DNA of 64,000 bases. Source: UBA6120 sp035361955 (GTDB lineage Bacteria > Bacillota_I > Bacilli_A > RFN20 > CAG-826). The position numbers and the translations under genes were made by a program. The DNA lies in NCBI GenBank assembly GCA_035361955.1, contig DAOSDC010000003.1, positions 36,903 through 100,902 on the forward strand, written 5' to 3'. Positions 51,011 through 60,781 of the stretch are shown here, piece after piece. Below the pieces are notes generated by a model, which did not search any database, was not told the DNA's origin, and worked only from the letters and a program-made list of their open reading frames with translations. The first letter of the stretch is position 1, and every line of letters starts with the position of its first letter.

Positions 51011-51880
51011 ATGCAAAAATTCGTAATCGTCACGGATTCCGGTTCAGATTTACCATTGGATTTCGTGACCAAGAATGACGTCGTCGTCATTCCCCTCGTC
51101 GTGCATTTCAAGCACGAGACGTTTAAGAATTTCCCCGATCAACGGGAAATCAAAACGAAAGATTTCTACGCCCGTCTTAGAGAAAAACAAGTTGCCAAAA
51201 CCTCGCAAATCAACTCCGAAGATTTCATTCAATACGTTGAGCCGTTGCTTCAAGCAGGCAAAGACGTTCTGACAATCACGATTTCTTCAACTTTGTCCGG
51301 TTCCTACAATTCGATGATTATTGGCCGCGACATGTTACTTGAAAAGTATCCCGACCGCAAAATCGTCATCGTCGATTCACTATCGGCATCCCTCGGCGAA
51401 GGTTTCCTTGTGCATTTAGCAACGCTCGAACGCGCTAAAGGCCGAACGATTGAAGAAACGAGCAAATTCCTCGAAGAAATCAAACTTAAAGTTTGTGCGA
51501 TTTTCACGGTCGACGAACTCGGCACGCTAATGCGCGGTGGTCGCATCTCAGTCACCAAAGCTTTCTTAGGCACGCTTTTGAACATGAAACCACTGCTCAA
51601 GATTAATGACGAAGGAAAATTAGTTCCTTTTGGCAAAGCCCGCGGCCGTAAAAAATCGATTATGGATTTGCTAGATGAAATCGATAAGCAAATCGATGAC
51701 TTTGCCGATGTCTTCATCGCTCACGGTGATATTCAAGAAGAAGCACTTAAGGTCAAAGAAGAAATCATCAAACGGCAACCGAAAATCAAGTCAATTCTCG
51801 TTAACGACATTGGCCCCGTCATCGGCGCGCACGCCGGACCAGGTACGCTAGCCTTCGTTTATATCGGAAAATCGCGTTAA
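51011..51880 (+). CDS. DegV family fatty acid-binding protein
   Basis: Fatty acid-binding partner protein of the DegV/FakB family (289 aa). N-terminal VTDSGSDLPLDFVTKNDVVV, the lipid head-group loop around ISSTLSGSYNS and DELGTLMRGGRIS are family marks. FakB proteins present exogenous fatty acids to the kinase FakA; whether this copy does so is inferred. AAAGGA precedes the ATG. It is convergent with gatB, and their stop codons are adjacent within one palindrome. Confidence 0.88.
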   Translation: MQKFVIVTDSGSDLPLDFVTKNDVVVIPLVVHFKHETFKNFPDQREIKTKDFYARLREKQVAKTSQINSEDFIQYVEPLLQAGKDVLTITISSTLSGSYNSMIIGRDMLLEKYPDRKIVIVDSLSASLGEGFLVHLATLERAKGRTIEETSKFLEEIKLKVCAIFTVDELGTLMRGGRISVTKAFLGTLLNMKPLLKINDEGKLVPFGKARGRKKSIMDLLDEIDKQIDDFADVFIAHGDIQEEALKVKEEIIKRQPKIKSILVNDIGPVIGAHAGPGTLAFVYIGKSR

Positions 51881-51890
51881 TTAACGCTTT
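51874..51890. terminator. Palindrome holding both stop codons of degV and gatB
   Basis: GCGTTAATTAACGC (51874-51887) is a perfect palindrome containing TAA of degV and TAA of gatB back to back. On the plus strand it is followed by TTTT, on the minus strand by GATTTT, so it may act as a compact hairpin terminator (stem GCGTT/AACGC, loop AATT) for both genes. Confidence 0.5.
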
Positions 51891-53308
51891 TCAAGTTCTT
51901 GTTTGACAAGTTGCGAAGCAAGTCCCGGATTGGCTTTGCCCATCGTTCGCTTCATCACTTGCCCGACCAGGAATCCCAACGCCCGATCTTTGCCCGCTTT
52001 ATAGTCGGCAATCGATTGGGCGTTTTCGTTTAAAACAGCGGTCACGACTTCCAATAGGGCGCCTTCATCGGAAATCTGGGTCATCCCGAGTTGACTAGCC
52101 AATTGTGCCGGATCTTGTTGTGACTCAAACATGCGCGCAAACAAATCACGACCTTGTTTGTTGCTGATTGTCCCATTGTCGATTAACTTTAATAGTTGCG
52201 CCATGCGCGACGCATTAATGGGAAATAATTCGATTGAAATTTGATTTTTGTTCAGATAGCCGCTAATTTCGCCATTAAGCCAGTTACTGGCGATTTTCGC
52301 GGGAGCGCCAAGCGTAACAAGCTCATCGAAATACTGACACGTTTCCTTAGAGGCAATCAAAAGCGAAGCATCGTATTCCCCCAATCCAAGCTGGCTAATA
52401 TATCGAGCGTATTTGGCTTCGGCCAATTCGGGACAAGTCGCAATCGCATCGGCGACAAAAGCTTCCGTTAATTTGACGGGAATAAGATTTGGTTCGGTAA
52501 AGTATTTATAATCGACGGAATCTGTTTTTAACCGCATCGACACCGTTTCTTTCAAGGCGTCGTCATAACGGCGCGTCTCTTGAATGACATTTTTGCCACT
52601 TAATAAAACTTCGGTTTGACGGGCAATTTCGTAATCAACGGCTTTGGCGACGTTATTGATTGAGTTGATGTTTTTGATTTCGACTTTGGTACCGAATTTT
52701 GTCGCCCCGATTGGACGCAGCGAAATATTGACGTCGCATCGTAGCGATCCCTCTTCCATCTTGCCGGTGCTGATGTCGGTAAAGGTGACGATCGAGCGAA
52801 TCTTATCGACGTAATCGGCGGCTTCCTTCCCCGTTTTAATTTCGGGTTCGGAGACGATTTCAATCAGTGGTATACCCGCGCGGTTATAATCAAGCAATGT
52901 GTAATCATAAAAATGGTGTTGCATCGCCGTGTCTTCTTCAAGGTGCAACCGCGTGATGTTAATGCGGCGGGGGCCAAATTCTCCGTTGACGAACAAATAC
53001 CCGTTTTTCCCAATTGGTCGTTCATTTTGCGTGATTTGATACCCTTTTGGTAAATCCGAATAAAAATAGTTTTTACGGTCGAACCATAACTGGTGATCGA
53101 TGTCCATGTGTAAGGCGCTGCAAACACGAATGGCGTTGATGACCGCTTGTTTATTCAGGGTCGGCATCGTGCCCGGATGCGCCAAATCAATTGGTAGTGT
53201 GGCGCTGTTGGGTGGTGCTCCAAACGTCACGGGAGCGGCAGAAAACATCTTGCTCTTCGTGTTCATTTCGACATGGATTTCTAATCCAATGACAGCCTCG
53301 AAGTTCAT
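51881..53308 (-). CDS. gatB: Asp-tRNA(Asn)/Glu-tRNA(Gln) amidotransferase subunit B
   Basis: Kinase and tRNA-binding subunit of GatCAB (475 aa). GLEIHVEMNTKSKMFSAAPV, the LEEDTAMQHH and SLRCDVNISLR blocks, and a C-terminal YqeY-like tail domain are present. Start overlaps gatA by 4 nt (ATGA). With asnS also encoded here, GatCAB probably serves mainly to make Gln-tRNA, an inference. Confidence 0.97.
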   Translation of the reverse strand: MNFEAVIGLEIHVEMNTKSKMFSAAPVTFGAPPNSATLPIDLAHPGTMPTLNKQAVINAIRVCSALHMDIDHQLWFDRKNYFYSDLPKGYQITQNERPIGKNGYLFVNGEFGPRRINITRLHLEEDTAMQHHFYDYTLLDYNRAGIPLIEIVSEPEIKTGKEAADYVDKIRSIVTFTDISTGKMEEGSLRCDVNISLRPIGATKFGTKVEIKNINSINNVAKAVDYEIARQTEVLLSGKNVIQETRRYDDALKETVSMRLKTDSVDYKYFTEPNLIPVKLTEAFVADAIATCPELAEAKYARYISQLGLGEYDASLLIASKETCQYFDELVTLGAPAKIASNWLNGEISGYLNKNQISIELFPINASRMAQLLKLIDNGTISNKQGRDLFARMFESQQDPAQLASQLGMTQISDEGALLEVVTAVLNENAQSIADYKAGKDRALGFLVGQVMKRTMGKANPGLASQLVKQELEKR

Positions 53309-54768
53309 GAATTGACCTCCCCTGGCGCGATGATGTTACGTAAACCTGTATGCTTCTCAATCGATTGTGCCGCGGCAAGGACAAGTCCCTCTTCGAATGG
53401 ACGTCCCATCACATGGATGCCAAACGGCATGTCATTTAGCATGCCCAGTGGTAAGGTAATACCCGGAAAACCTCCAAAATTACCTAACACTAAATGATTG
53501 TCGGCGATTAAATATTCATCGGATAATTGGTCGGTTTTATCTTCGAACTTCGGAGCAATTGATGGAGCTGAAGGAGCGAGGATTAAATCGTGGTCCTGAT
53601 AGATATTGTTTAATTGTTCGACAATCAGACGCCGGCCTTTTTGAGCCCGGAGGAACAACACGTCTTGGTTCTCGCGCAGCAAGGCGTAACTACCAATCAC
53701 GAACCGACGTTTGATTAATTCCGAGAAGCCCGCCGTACGTGCTTGGCGCATCGCATCCTCATAAGTGGCGCCCCATGTCGGAGGACCGAATTTAATGCCG
53801 TCGAGGTTGGCGGCGTTGCTGGTGGCTTCGGCACACGAAATCGTGATATAGATTGGGAAAATCGCTTCGAGCAAATCGCGACGAAATTTGACAATAGTCA
53901 CGATGGCACCATCATTTTTAAGTTGTTCGACAAGTGCATCAAACGCTTTTATTACTTCAGGTCGATGCTTCGATTTGACGATTTCTTCGATGATGGCGAT
54001 GCGTTTTCCAGCCAGAGATTGGCCGATCGATTGCATGTAATTTTCTGGAGCCGTTTGACTGCAAGTCGCATCGTTAGGGTCGCTTTGAGCCAAACTAGCG
54101 AGTACGATTGCGGCATCATATGCCGATCGGGTAAAAAATCCGACGTGGTCAAGTGAAGGCGCAAAAGGAAATAGACCATAGCGAGATATGCGTCCCCATG
54201 TCGGTTTGACACCGACAAGACCGGCATAGCTAGCGGGTTTGCGCACCGAATCACCCGTATCCGAACCTAGCGAAAACGGCACGATGCCGGCGCTGACGGC
54301 GGCGGCGCTCCCCGAACTTGAACCACCGATCATTCGTTGCTTCGTTTTATCATAGGGATTAAAAGTTTTGCCTTTATGCCCTGATTTTCCGGTTCCGCCC
54401 ATCGCTAGTTCATCAAGCGTCGTCTTCCCAATCAAGATGGCGTTTTTTTGTTTTAACAGATTAATCACTGTCGCGTCAAAAAGCGGAACATAACCATTGA
54501 GAATATTACTTCCGCCCGTAGTCGGAATGTCTTTGGTGGAAAAGTTGTCTTTGGCGACATAAGGAATGCCCCAAAGCAAATTATCGATTTCCGGTTCCAC
54601 TAACGCACTAGCATGTGCTAAAGCTTCTTGATCAAGTATGATTTCAAATGCGTTATCGGTGTTGGCTTTCGCCCGTTCCAGCGCTTGTTTGACTAACTCA
54701 AGCGGGGTGACCTTTTTGGCAACTAGCGCTTCGTGGATTTCTTTAATTGTCAAATCGAGATACGACAT
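53305..54768 (-). CDS. gatA: Asp-tRNA(Asn)/Glu-tRNA(Gln) amidotransferase subunit A
   Basis: Glutaminase subunit (487 aa). Amidase signature with GGSSSGSAAAVSAG and the nucleophile segment GSDTGDSVRKPAS; Asp replaces the second Gly of the common DTGGS form, a variant that leaves the Ser-Ser-Lys triad intact. Starts in the TAATG overlap with gatC. Confidence 0.97.
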   Translation of the reverse strand: MSYLDLTIKEIHEALVAKKVTPLELVKQALERAKANTDNAFEIILDQEALAHASALVEPEIDNLLWGIPYVAKDNFSTKDIPTTGGSNILNGYVPLFDATVINLLKQKNAILIGKTTLDELAMGGTGKSGHKGKTFNPYDKTKQRMIGGSSSGSAAAVSAGIVPFSLGSDTGDSVRKPASYAGLVGVKPTWGRISRYGLFPFAPSLDHVGFFTRSAYDAAIVLASLAQSDPNDATCSQTAPENYMQSIGQSLAGKRIAIIEEIVKSKHRPEVIKAFDALVEQLKNDGAIVTIVKFRRDLLEAIFPIYITISCAEATSNAANLDGIKFGPPTWGATYEDAMRQARTAGFSELIKRRFVIGSYALLRENQDVLFLRAQKGRRLIVEQLNNIYQDHDLILAPSAPSIAPKFEDKTDQLSDEYLIADNHLVLGNFGGFPGITLPLGMLNDMPFGIHVMGRPFEEGLVLAAAQSIEKHTGLRNIIAPGEVNS

Positions 54769-55064
54769 TAGCCCACCACCTTTGGCAGCTTGATTTGGTC
54801 ATCTTCAACGTGACCGGCGTTTCTTAAAATATCGGTTACTGGCGAAGGTGTTTCTGGGATATCGTCGCGCATAAAGGCGGTGCCAGTGTCAAACGGGAAC
54901 GTCATTGGAGCGACGCTATCGATATCGGGAATCTTACCGATTAAATCCATTTGTGAAAGCAGTGTGCCAAACTCGTCTTCCAACAAGGTGTATTGCGCTT
55001 CGGTCATGTCAAACAACAACTTCGAAGCCGCTTTTTTCAATATGTCTTTGCTAATCGTTTTCAT
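54768..55064 (-). CDS. gatC: Asp-tRNA(Asn)/Glu-tRNA(Gln) amidotransferase subunit C
   Basis: Small belt subunit that holds GatA and GatB together (98 aa). KDILKKAASKLLFDMTEAQY at the start and the FMRDDIPETPSPVTDILRNA belt segment are typical. GAGG precedes the ATG. First of the gatCAB genes, 43 nt after ligA. Confidence 0.93.
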   Translation of the reverse strand: MKTISKDILKKAASKLLFDMTEAQYTLLEDEFGTLLSQMDLIGKIPDIDSVAPMTFPFDTGTAFMRDDIPETPSPVTDILRNAGHVEDDQIKLPKVVG

Positions 55065-55107
55065 GAAAAAAACCTCGTGATTTTCTCGTTAAATAATACC
55101 ATCGAGA

Positions 55108-57102
55108 CTACGTCTTTTGAATTAGTTTCAACAACTCGTCTTCCGATATCGTCTTGACGCCAAGGGCGGTCGCCTTTGCCAGTTTACTGCCGGCATCGCT
55201 TCCATAGACAACAAAATCGGTTTTCGTTGACACAGAACCGCTAACCTTAGCGCCCATGTTTTCAAGCATACTCGTCGCTTCTTGACGCGAATAACGTTGC
55301 AAAGTCCCTGTCAAGACGATGATTTTTCCAAATAGCGGCGACGTATCTGAGCTGACTTTGGGTCCACGAAAAACCGTGTTGACACCCAAATCTTTTAGGG
55401 TATTCAACATTTTGATATTTGACTCATCGCTAAAATACGATACGATTGATCCGGCTCCAATCGGCCCAATGTCGCTAATCGTCAGTAAATCTTCTAGCGA
55501 TGCCCCGATGATGTTATCAAGCGTTTCATAATGACGGGCGAGTGTTTTCGCGGTCTTTTCACCGACTTCCTTAATACCAAGACCAAACAAGAGACGCTCC
55601 AAGGAATTGCCCTTGCTGGCTTCGATTGCCTGAAGCAAGCTCGCGACTGACTTATGTGAAAAGCCATCGATTTCAAGCAACTTGTCGCGTTGATGATGTA
55701 AATTGTATAAATCTATGATCGAACGCAAAAACCCAAGGTTAAACAATATTTCGACATTGCGTTCACCTAACCCTTCGATGTCCATCGCGTCTTTTTTGGC
55801 AAAATGAATCAACCCTTCGATGTGGCGCGCTTCGCAATGTGGATTAAGACAATAATCGATTTGATCAAGCGCGGTTAATTGATGGTCGCACACGGGGCAG
55901 CGACTAATCATTTTAAAAGCATTAGCCCCAGGAATACGTTTATCCAAAATCGGTCCGATGACCTCGGGAATCACGTCGCCGGCTTTACGAATCAATACCC
56001 AATCACCGATACGTAGATCACGTTGGTTGATAAAATCTTTGTTGTGAAGCGTCGCCCGGCTAATCGTCGATCCAGCGACTTTGACAGGAGTCAAAACAGC
56101 ATTAGGCGTGACCTTGCCCGTCCGGCCAATCGTAAAAATGATGTCTTCAAGCTTGGTCATCACTTCTTCAGGCGGAAATTTGTAAGCAATCGCCCACCGC
56201 GGCGTTTTTGCGGTATAGCCAAGTTTGTCATATTGGGTCATGTCATCGAGTTTGATAACGATGCCGTCGATGTCGTAGGCTAGATCATGCCGGCGTTTTT
56301 GATATTCGCAAATATACTTCCAAACTTCATCAATTCCGTGACAAACCCGGCGTTCAGGATTCGTTTTAAAACCATACGACTCCAAAAGGAGCAAGGATTG
56401 GCTATGTTTTTTGATACCAAGTTGCGCGGCGTTGACGAAATAGTACCAATAAGCGTCTAACTTGCGGCTGGCGGCAATCTTGCTATCGAGTTGCCTGATA
56501 GAACCAGCGGCAGCGTTTCTGGCATTGGCGAGTAACGGTTCATTATTTGCTAAGCGTTGTTGATTAAGTGATTCAAGGACGGCTTTGGGCATGTATACTT
56601 CGCCGCGCACTTCGATTTCCGTTGTTTCGGCAATAGTCGTTGGAATCGAGCGAATCGTCAGGATGTTGTTGGTCACGTCTTCACCCGTCGTGCCATCGCC
56701 ACGCGTCGCTCCATAGATCAATTGGCCATCGCGATAAACGAGGCTCATTGCCAAACCATCGATTTTCATCTCGGCCATATAGGTTATCGTGTCGCTATGC
56801 AATGCTTCGCGGATGCGTTTATCGAAAGCATAAACCTCGTCTTTGGTAAATGCATTGGCGAGCGAAAGCATCATCCGTTTATGGGTCACTTTTTTGAATG
56901 AATCGAGGACGGTGCCCCCGACGCGTTTTGAGGGAGAAAGTGGCGAAGCCAACTCCGGATAGGCATTTTCTAACTCGATCAACTCATTCATCAGCCGGTC
57001 ATATTCGGAATCGGGGACGCTTGGATGATCGAGGACGTGGTATTCGTAATTGTAACGATTTAATAAGTCAATCAGTTGTTTGATTCTTTGTGCGGCACTC
57101 AC
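55108..57102 (-). CDS. ligA: NAD-dependent DNA ligase LigA
   Basis: Seals nicks in replication and repair (664 aa, full length). Adenylation Lys lies in MAEMKIDGLAMS; zinc finger CPVCDHQL ... YCLNPHCEA, HhH region IKEVGEKTAKTL, and C-terminal BRCT domain from about 590 (GKIIVLTGTLQRYSRQEA). Start overlaps the pcrA stop by 4 nt, the common pcrA-ligA arrangement. Confidence 0.98.
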   Translation of the reverse strand: MSAAQRIKQLIDLLNRYNYEYHVLDHPSVPDSEYDRLMNELIELENAYPELASPLSPSKRVGGTVLDSFKKVTHKRMMLSLANAFTKDEVYAFDKRIREALHSDTITYMAEMKIDGLAMSLVYRDGQLIYGATRGDGTTGEDVTNNILTIRSIPTTIAETTEIEVRGEVYMPKAVLESLNQQRLANNEPLLANARNAAAGSIRQLDSKIAASRKLDAYWYYFVNAAQLGIKKHSQSLLLLESYGFKTNPERRVCHGIDEVWKYICEYQKRRHDLAYDIDGIVIKLDDMTQYDKLGYTAKTPRWAIAYKFPPEEVMTKLEDIIFTIGRTGKVTPNAVLTPVKVAGSTISRATLHNKDFINQRDLRIGDWVLIRKAGDVIPEVIGPILDKRIPGANAFKMISRCPVCDHQLTALDQIDYCLNPHCEARHIEGLIHFAKKDAMDIEGLGERNVEILFNLGFLRSIIDLYNLHHQRDKLLEIDGFSHKSVASLLQAIEASKGNSLERLLFGLGIKEVGEKTAKTLARHYETLDNIIGASLEDLLTISDIGPIGAGSIVSYFSDESNIKMLNTLKDLGVNTVFRGPKVSSDTSPLFGKIIVLTGTLQRYSRQEATSMLENMGAKVSGSVSTKTDFVVYGSDAGSKLAKATALGVKTISEDELLKLIQKT

Positions 57103-59294
57103 GCGTAGCCTCCGACTTTATCGACCCGCTTAATCGCGGGATGGTTGGCAATCAATTTTTTGCGGCCTGAGCTTTCAAATTCAACCTCAATAATCGTTTT
57201 ATCTATGACATTGACGACGGCGCCGAGCCCAAACGTCGCATGGTTGATTTTATCGCCGACTTGCCAATCGCTGATGGCTTCGGCTTTAATGACCGATGGT
57301 CCGCCAATTGACTTACCGAATATCGAACCCCGTAACGGAGAAGGAGCCGTTCCTGCTTCGGGAGGTGGCAAGCGCCGTTCAAACGTAATCCCGGCTTCGG
57401 AGAAAAACCGTGAAGGAATTAAACGTCCATTCAAGACATAGCTATAATCGCCACTACACGACAAATACAAACCTTGTTTGGCTCTCGTAAAGGCGACGTA
57501 ACATAGACGTCGTTCTTCTTCAAGTCCCAAGTATGCTTCTTCATTCATGGTCCGTAGCGATGGGAAGACGCCTTCGTTAAGGCCGATAACGAATACATAA
57601 CGGAATTCCAAACCTTTGGCAGTATGAACTGTCATCATCGAAATATATTCGCCATCTTCGATTTCATCTTGGGCACTCGTCAGGGCGATGTTTTGAAGAT
57701 AATCCTCAAATCCGGTCGCTGGGTTATCTTTGATGTATGAGAGCATGTCATCGAATAGGGTTTGCACATTTTCGAGGCGGAAATCTTCGTCGGCTTCTTT
57801 CAGTTCGTCAAAATAACCGATTTCGATGATGTAATCGCGCAATATGTCGCTAAAGGCCTCGAGATTTTCATAGACGCGCAAACGAAACCGGTCAATCGTT
57901 TTAATCATCTTGTCGAGAGCGGTGATGCTTTTGGTTTTTAATTCCGAGTCGTGTTGCTCGATTTGCTCTAGATATTCGTATAGCGCAAGTTTCTTGCCAT
58001 AGGCTTCTTTTCGTAGCGTTTCCATCGTTTTGTCGCCAATGCCACGGCGGGGCACATTGACGATGCGTTCGAATGAAACGTCGTCTTTCTTGTTAATCAA
58101 AAGTCTAAAATAGGCAATCACGTCCTTGATTTCTTGGCGTTGATAAAACCGCATGCCTCCGAAAATGCGGATCGGCATCCCGGTGCGGTTGAATTCTTTT
58201 TCAAACGGCAACGTCAAATAGTTGGCGCGATATAAGACGGCGATATCGCGGAAGCGGAAGTTTTGACCGAGTTCCCGTTGCAACATCATTATTTCTTTAG
58301 CGACCCACGCCGCTTCGTCGATTTGCCGCAAAGCGCGGTTAACCTTCACTTTTGGGCCATCGTCATTTTCAGAATAAAGATCCTTTTTGACACGGAGCCG
58401 ATTGTGATCAATTAAACGATTGGCGGTGCGCAATATCGTCGGTGATGAACGATAGTTTCGATCAAGAATAATCGTTTGCATCAAAAACTTTTTATCGATG
58501 TCGAGAATGATGTTTTGATTTGCGCCCCGCCATGTGTAGATTGTTTGGTCGGGGTCGCCTACGACGTATAGGTTCGTCGCTGGTTTCAATAGCAATTTAA
58601 CGAGCTTGTATTGCACGTCGTTGGTATCTTGAAATTCGTCGATGAGAATGTGATCGATGCGTCGCTGCCATTTTACTTTAACGTCCTGGAACGTTTCCAA
58701 AATGCGAATGGCTTTTAACAATAAATCATCAAAATCAAGTGCGAACATGGCTTCGAGCTTTCGCTCGTATATTTCGAATAGTCGCAAGCATTCACGTTCA
58801 GACGGGAACCGTTCTTTGACAATCGTGATATCGCCCGGATATTCGCCGACGCACTTATGACTAGCGATAAAATTAAGTGTTTTCTTGACGATTTCATCGC
58901 CTTTGCGATAGCCCTCTTCAACGGCAATCGCTTTAACGAGTTTCTCTTGATCATCATCGTCGAAAATCGTGAAGGTGCTGGGATAACCGATGTTATGTAT
59001 TTCTTGCCGCAGGAAGCGGGCGCAAAAACTGTGGAAAGTCATGACGCGAAGTTGGTCGCTAGCTTCTGGTACAAGTGCCGCGGCGCGGTCGCGCATTTCT
59101 TTGGCGACTTTGTTAGTAAAAGTAATCGCGAGAATACGATGGGCGTCAACGTACATCTTCGAAATCAAAAAAGCAATTCTATAAGTCAAAACGCGTGTCT
59201 TACCGGTGCCGGCACCTGCGATGATTCTTACGAATTGCGATGGGGTTTCGACAGCTTCGCGCTGTCTTGGATTCAAAGATTTCAATAAGTCCAT
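57099..59294 (-). CDS. pcrA: ATP-dependent DNA helicase PcrA (UvrD family)
   Basis: SF1A 3'-5' helicase for repair and replication (731 aa). Walker A GAGTGKT, DEFQDTN, DPDQTIYTWRGAN and VHTAKGLEFRYVF motifs are intact; the C-terminal Tudor-like RNA polymerase-binding segment VGDKINHATFGLGAVV is present. The frame is open to TTG 59312 but AAAGGG lies 6 nt from ATG 59294, giving MDLLKSLNPRQREAV, the family start. Confidence 0.98.
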   Translation of the reverse strand: MDLLKSLNPRQREAVETPSQFVRIIAGAGTGKTRVLTYRIAFLISKMYVDAHRILAITFTNKVAKEMRDRAAALVPEASDQLRVMTFHSFCARFLRQEIHNIGYPSTFTIFDDDDQEKLVKAIAVEEGYRKGDEIVKKTLNFIASHKCVGEYPGDITIVKERFPSERECLRLFEIYERKLEAMFALDFDDLLLKAIRILETFQDVKVKWQRRIDHILIDEFQDTNDVQYKLVKLLLKPATNLYVVGDPDQTIYTWRGANQNIILDIDKKFLMQTIILDRNYRSSPTILRTANRLIDHNRLRVKKDLYSENDDGPKVKVNRALRQIDEAAWVAKEIMMLQRELGQNFRFRDIAVLYRANYLTLPFEKEFNRTGMPIRIFGGMRFYQRQEIKDVIAYFRLLINKKDDVSFERIVNVPRRGIGDKTMETLRKEAYGKKLALYEYLEQIEQHDSELKTKSITALDKMIKTIDRFRLRVYENLEAFSDILRDYIIEIGYFDELKEADEDFRLENVQTLFDDMLSYIKDNPATGFEDYLQNIALTSAQDEIEDGEYISMMTVHTAKGLEFRYVFVIGLNEGVFPSLRTMNEEAYLGLEEERRLCYVAFTRAKQGLYLSCSGDYSYVLNGRLIPSRFFSEAGITFERRLPPPEAGTAPSPLRGSIFGKSIGGPSVIKAEAISDWQVGDKINHATFGLGAVVNVIDKTIIEVEFESSGRKKLIANHPAIKRVDKVGGYA

Positions 59295-59328
59295 AAACAG
59301 CCCTTTACGCAATATTTTCAGTATTTAT

Positions 59329-59357
59329 ATTTTATCATACCAATGCCCCATTTCCAA
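59329..59357 (-). promoter_or_regulatory. pcrA-ligA-gatCAB promoter
   Basis: Minus-strand TTGGAA (59357-59352), 17-nt spacer, TAAAAT (59334-59329). The -35 box directly abuts the stop codon of the upstream thioredoxin-like gene. Confidence 0.6.
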
Positions 59358-59786
59358 TTAGAGCCCATCCCGTTTTGCGCTAAATCCGTAGTATGTCCCA
59401 ATCGCTCCAGATCCAATAATGACGCCACTGACGCAACCGTCTCTTATCGTTAATAACGCCGGATAGGCTGGTAGTCGCAAACATGAGATGTCGCAAGCAC
59501 ACTCTAGACGCAGTGGCCCAAATGGTAAGTATGGCGTTACTTCAATGAAAAAAAGGTTCCCACCTCCAGTAAGCGCATACGTCACGATATCTTCTTCTAA
59601 GTCAAGGCAAAATTGGCAACTGGTTGAATAGAAATATACTTCATATTCATTATTTTGCTGCTTTAATAGGTCCCGCCATTCAATTTTCAAATCGACGATG
59701 TGATGATATCGATATGCGCTGCTTGCTACGACCGCATCTTGTCGTAACAATAACAGCGCGACAATCATCAGACATCGTCTTTTCAT
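59358..59786 (-). CDS. Secreted thioredoxin-like hypothetical protein
   Basis: Unrecognised small protein (142 aa). A signal peptide is plausible (basic MKRR, hydrophobic 7-15, cut near VVASSA), then a thioredoxin-like start YEVYFYSTSCQFCLDLEED with CxxC at about 58-61, and a later LPAYPALLTIRDG that could supply the cis-proline strand. A further Cys group (LECACDISC) lies between. It could be an extracytoplasmic thiol oxidoreductase; function is inference. No ribosome site is visible. Codon use is like its neighbours. Confidence 0.55.
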   Translation of the reverse strand: MKRRCLMIVALLLLRQDAVVASSAYRYHHIVDLKIEWRDLLKQQNNEYEVYFYSTSCQFCLDLEEDIVTYALTGGGNLFFIEVTPYLPFGPLRLECACDISCLRLPAYPALLTIRDGCVSGVIIGSGAIGTYYGFSAKRDGL

Positions 59787-59857
59787 ACAATTATGAATAG
59801 TCGCTTTATTCCGAAGGTGTCGCTAGCGGCGCAACATGCTAACATTATTGGTGATTC

Positions 59858-60781
59858 ATGAAATTAACGACTCCCGTCAAAACGATAACATACATGGCGC
59901 TGATGGCCGCTTTAAACGTCACGTTTGCCTTCATCGCCTCGCTCGTGCCGCTGGCCGGACTATTTTTGGCGATTGCCTTGCCGCTTGCCAGTGCACTAGT
60001 CGTGTTAAAAACCGATGTTCGTTATTATCCGATTTATGCTATGGCAACACTTGGATTGAGTCTTGTCGTCGCGTTGCAACAACTTGAAGTCACGATTTTT
60101 TATGTCGTCCCCAGTTTGTTACTCGGCTTTTCGTTCGGTTATTTATACAAGCTGCGTGTTGATGACATTTCGATTATTATCGTCTCCAGTTTGCTGCAAC
60201 TGATTATCCTGTACGCGACTATTGGACTAATCAACGCCATATTCATGATCGACTTCGTCTCTTCGCTAACGGCCATCTTAAACATTGATTCGGCGACTGA
60301 CATGATTATCATGCCCTCGATATTGTATGTCGTCAGTCTCGCTCAGGTGACGATATCCTATTTCATCATCGGTCATGAAATCGAGAAACTCGCTCCCGCT
60401 GGTGATAGACTCCGTCAAACGAAACCGCTCGTTTATTGGCTTGGGTTATGTTTGACAATCGCGATTGTCCCCTTGGGTTTGGTTGTTCCCGAACTCAGCT
60501 TCGTCTTATTAGGTTTATGTTTTATTTTATTGGGAAGCGCCATCTACGATTTGATTTTGATGAAACGCCTCCGGTTATTAGCAATCTTGGGAGCATGGCT
60601 TATTGCATCGGTGTTTGCCAATGCGGTGTTATATCCCCTATTTCAATCGGAAGTGGGCCTACTTTGGCTAAGTTTGGGCCCATTAGGAGCCATTACGATA
60701 CGAGTTTGCGAATTTTATTTGCCCTTAAGCCACCGTAATCATAAAATAAAACCACGAGGTCACGATGATCCAATTTCTTAA
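59858..60781 (+). CDS. Multi-pass membrane protein, possibly YybS/DUF2232-like
   Basis: Integral membrane protein with eight to nine helices (307 aa). The N-terminus ITYMALMAALNVTFAFIASL and LAIALPLASALVV-type second helix resemble YybS-like or ECF S-component proteins, but no diagnostic motif was recognised. The C-terminal 20 residues are basic. Start ATG 59858 with GGTG upstream. It opens a plus-strand trio whose members overlap by 17 nt each, followed by a terminator. Role unknown. Confidence 0.7.
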   Translation: MKLTTPVKTITYMALMAALNVTFAFIASLVPLAGLFLAIALPLASALVVLKTDVRYYPIYAMATLGLSLVVALQQLEVTIFYVVPSLLLGFSFGYLYKLRVDDISIIIVSSLLQLIILYATIGLINAIFMIDFVSSLTAILNIDSATDMIIMPSILYVVSLAQVTISYFIIGHEIEKLAPAGDRLRQTKPLVYWLGLCLTIAIVPLGLVVPELSFVLLGLCFILLGSAIYDLILMKRLRLLAILGAWLIASVFANAVLYPLFQSEVGLLWLSLGPLGAITIRVCEFYLPLSHRNHKIKPRGHDDPIS

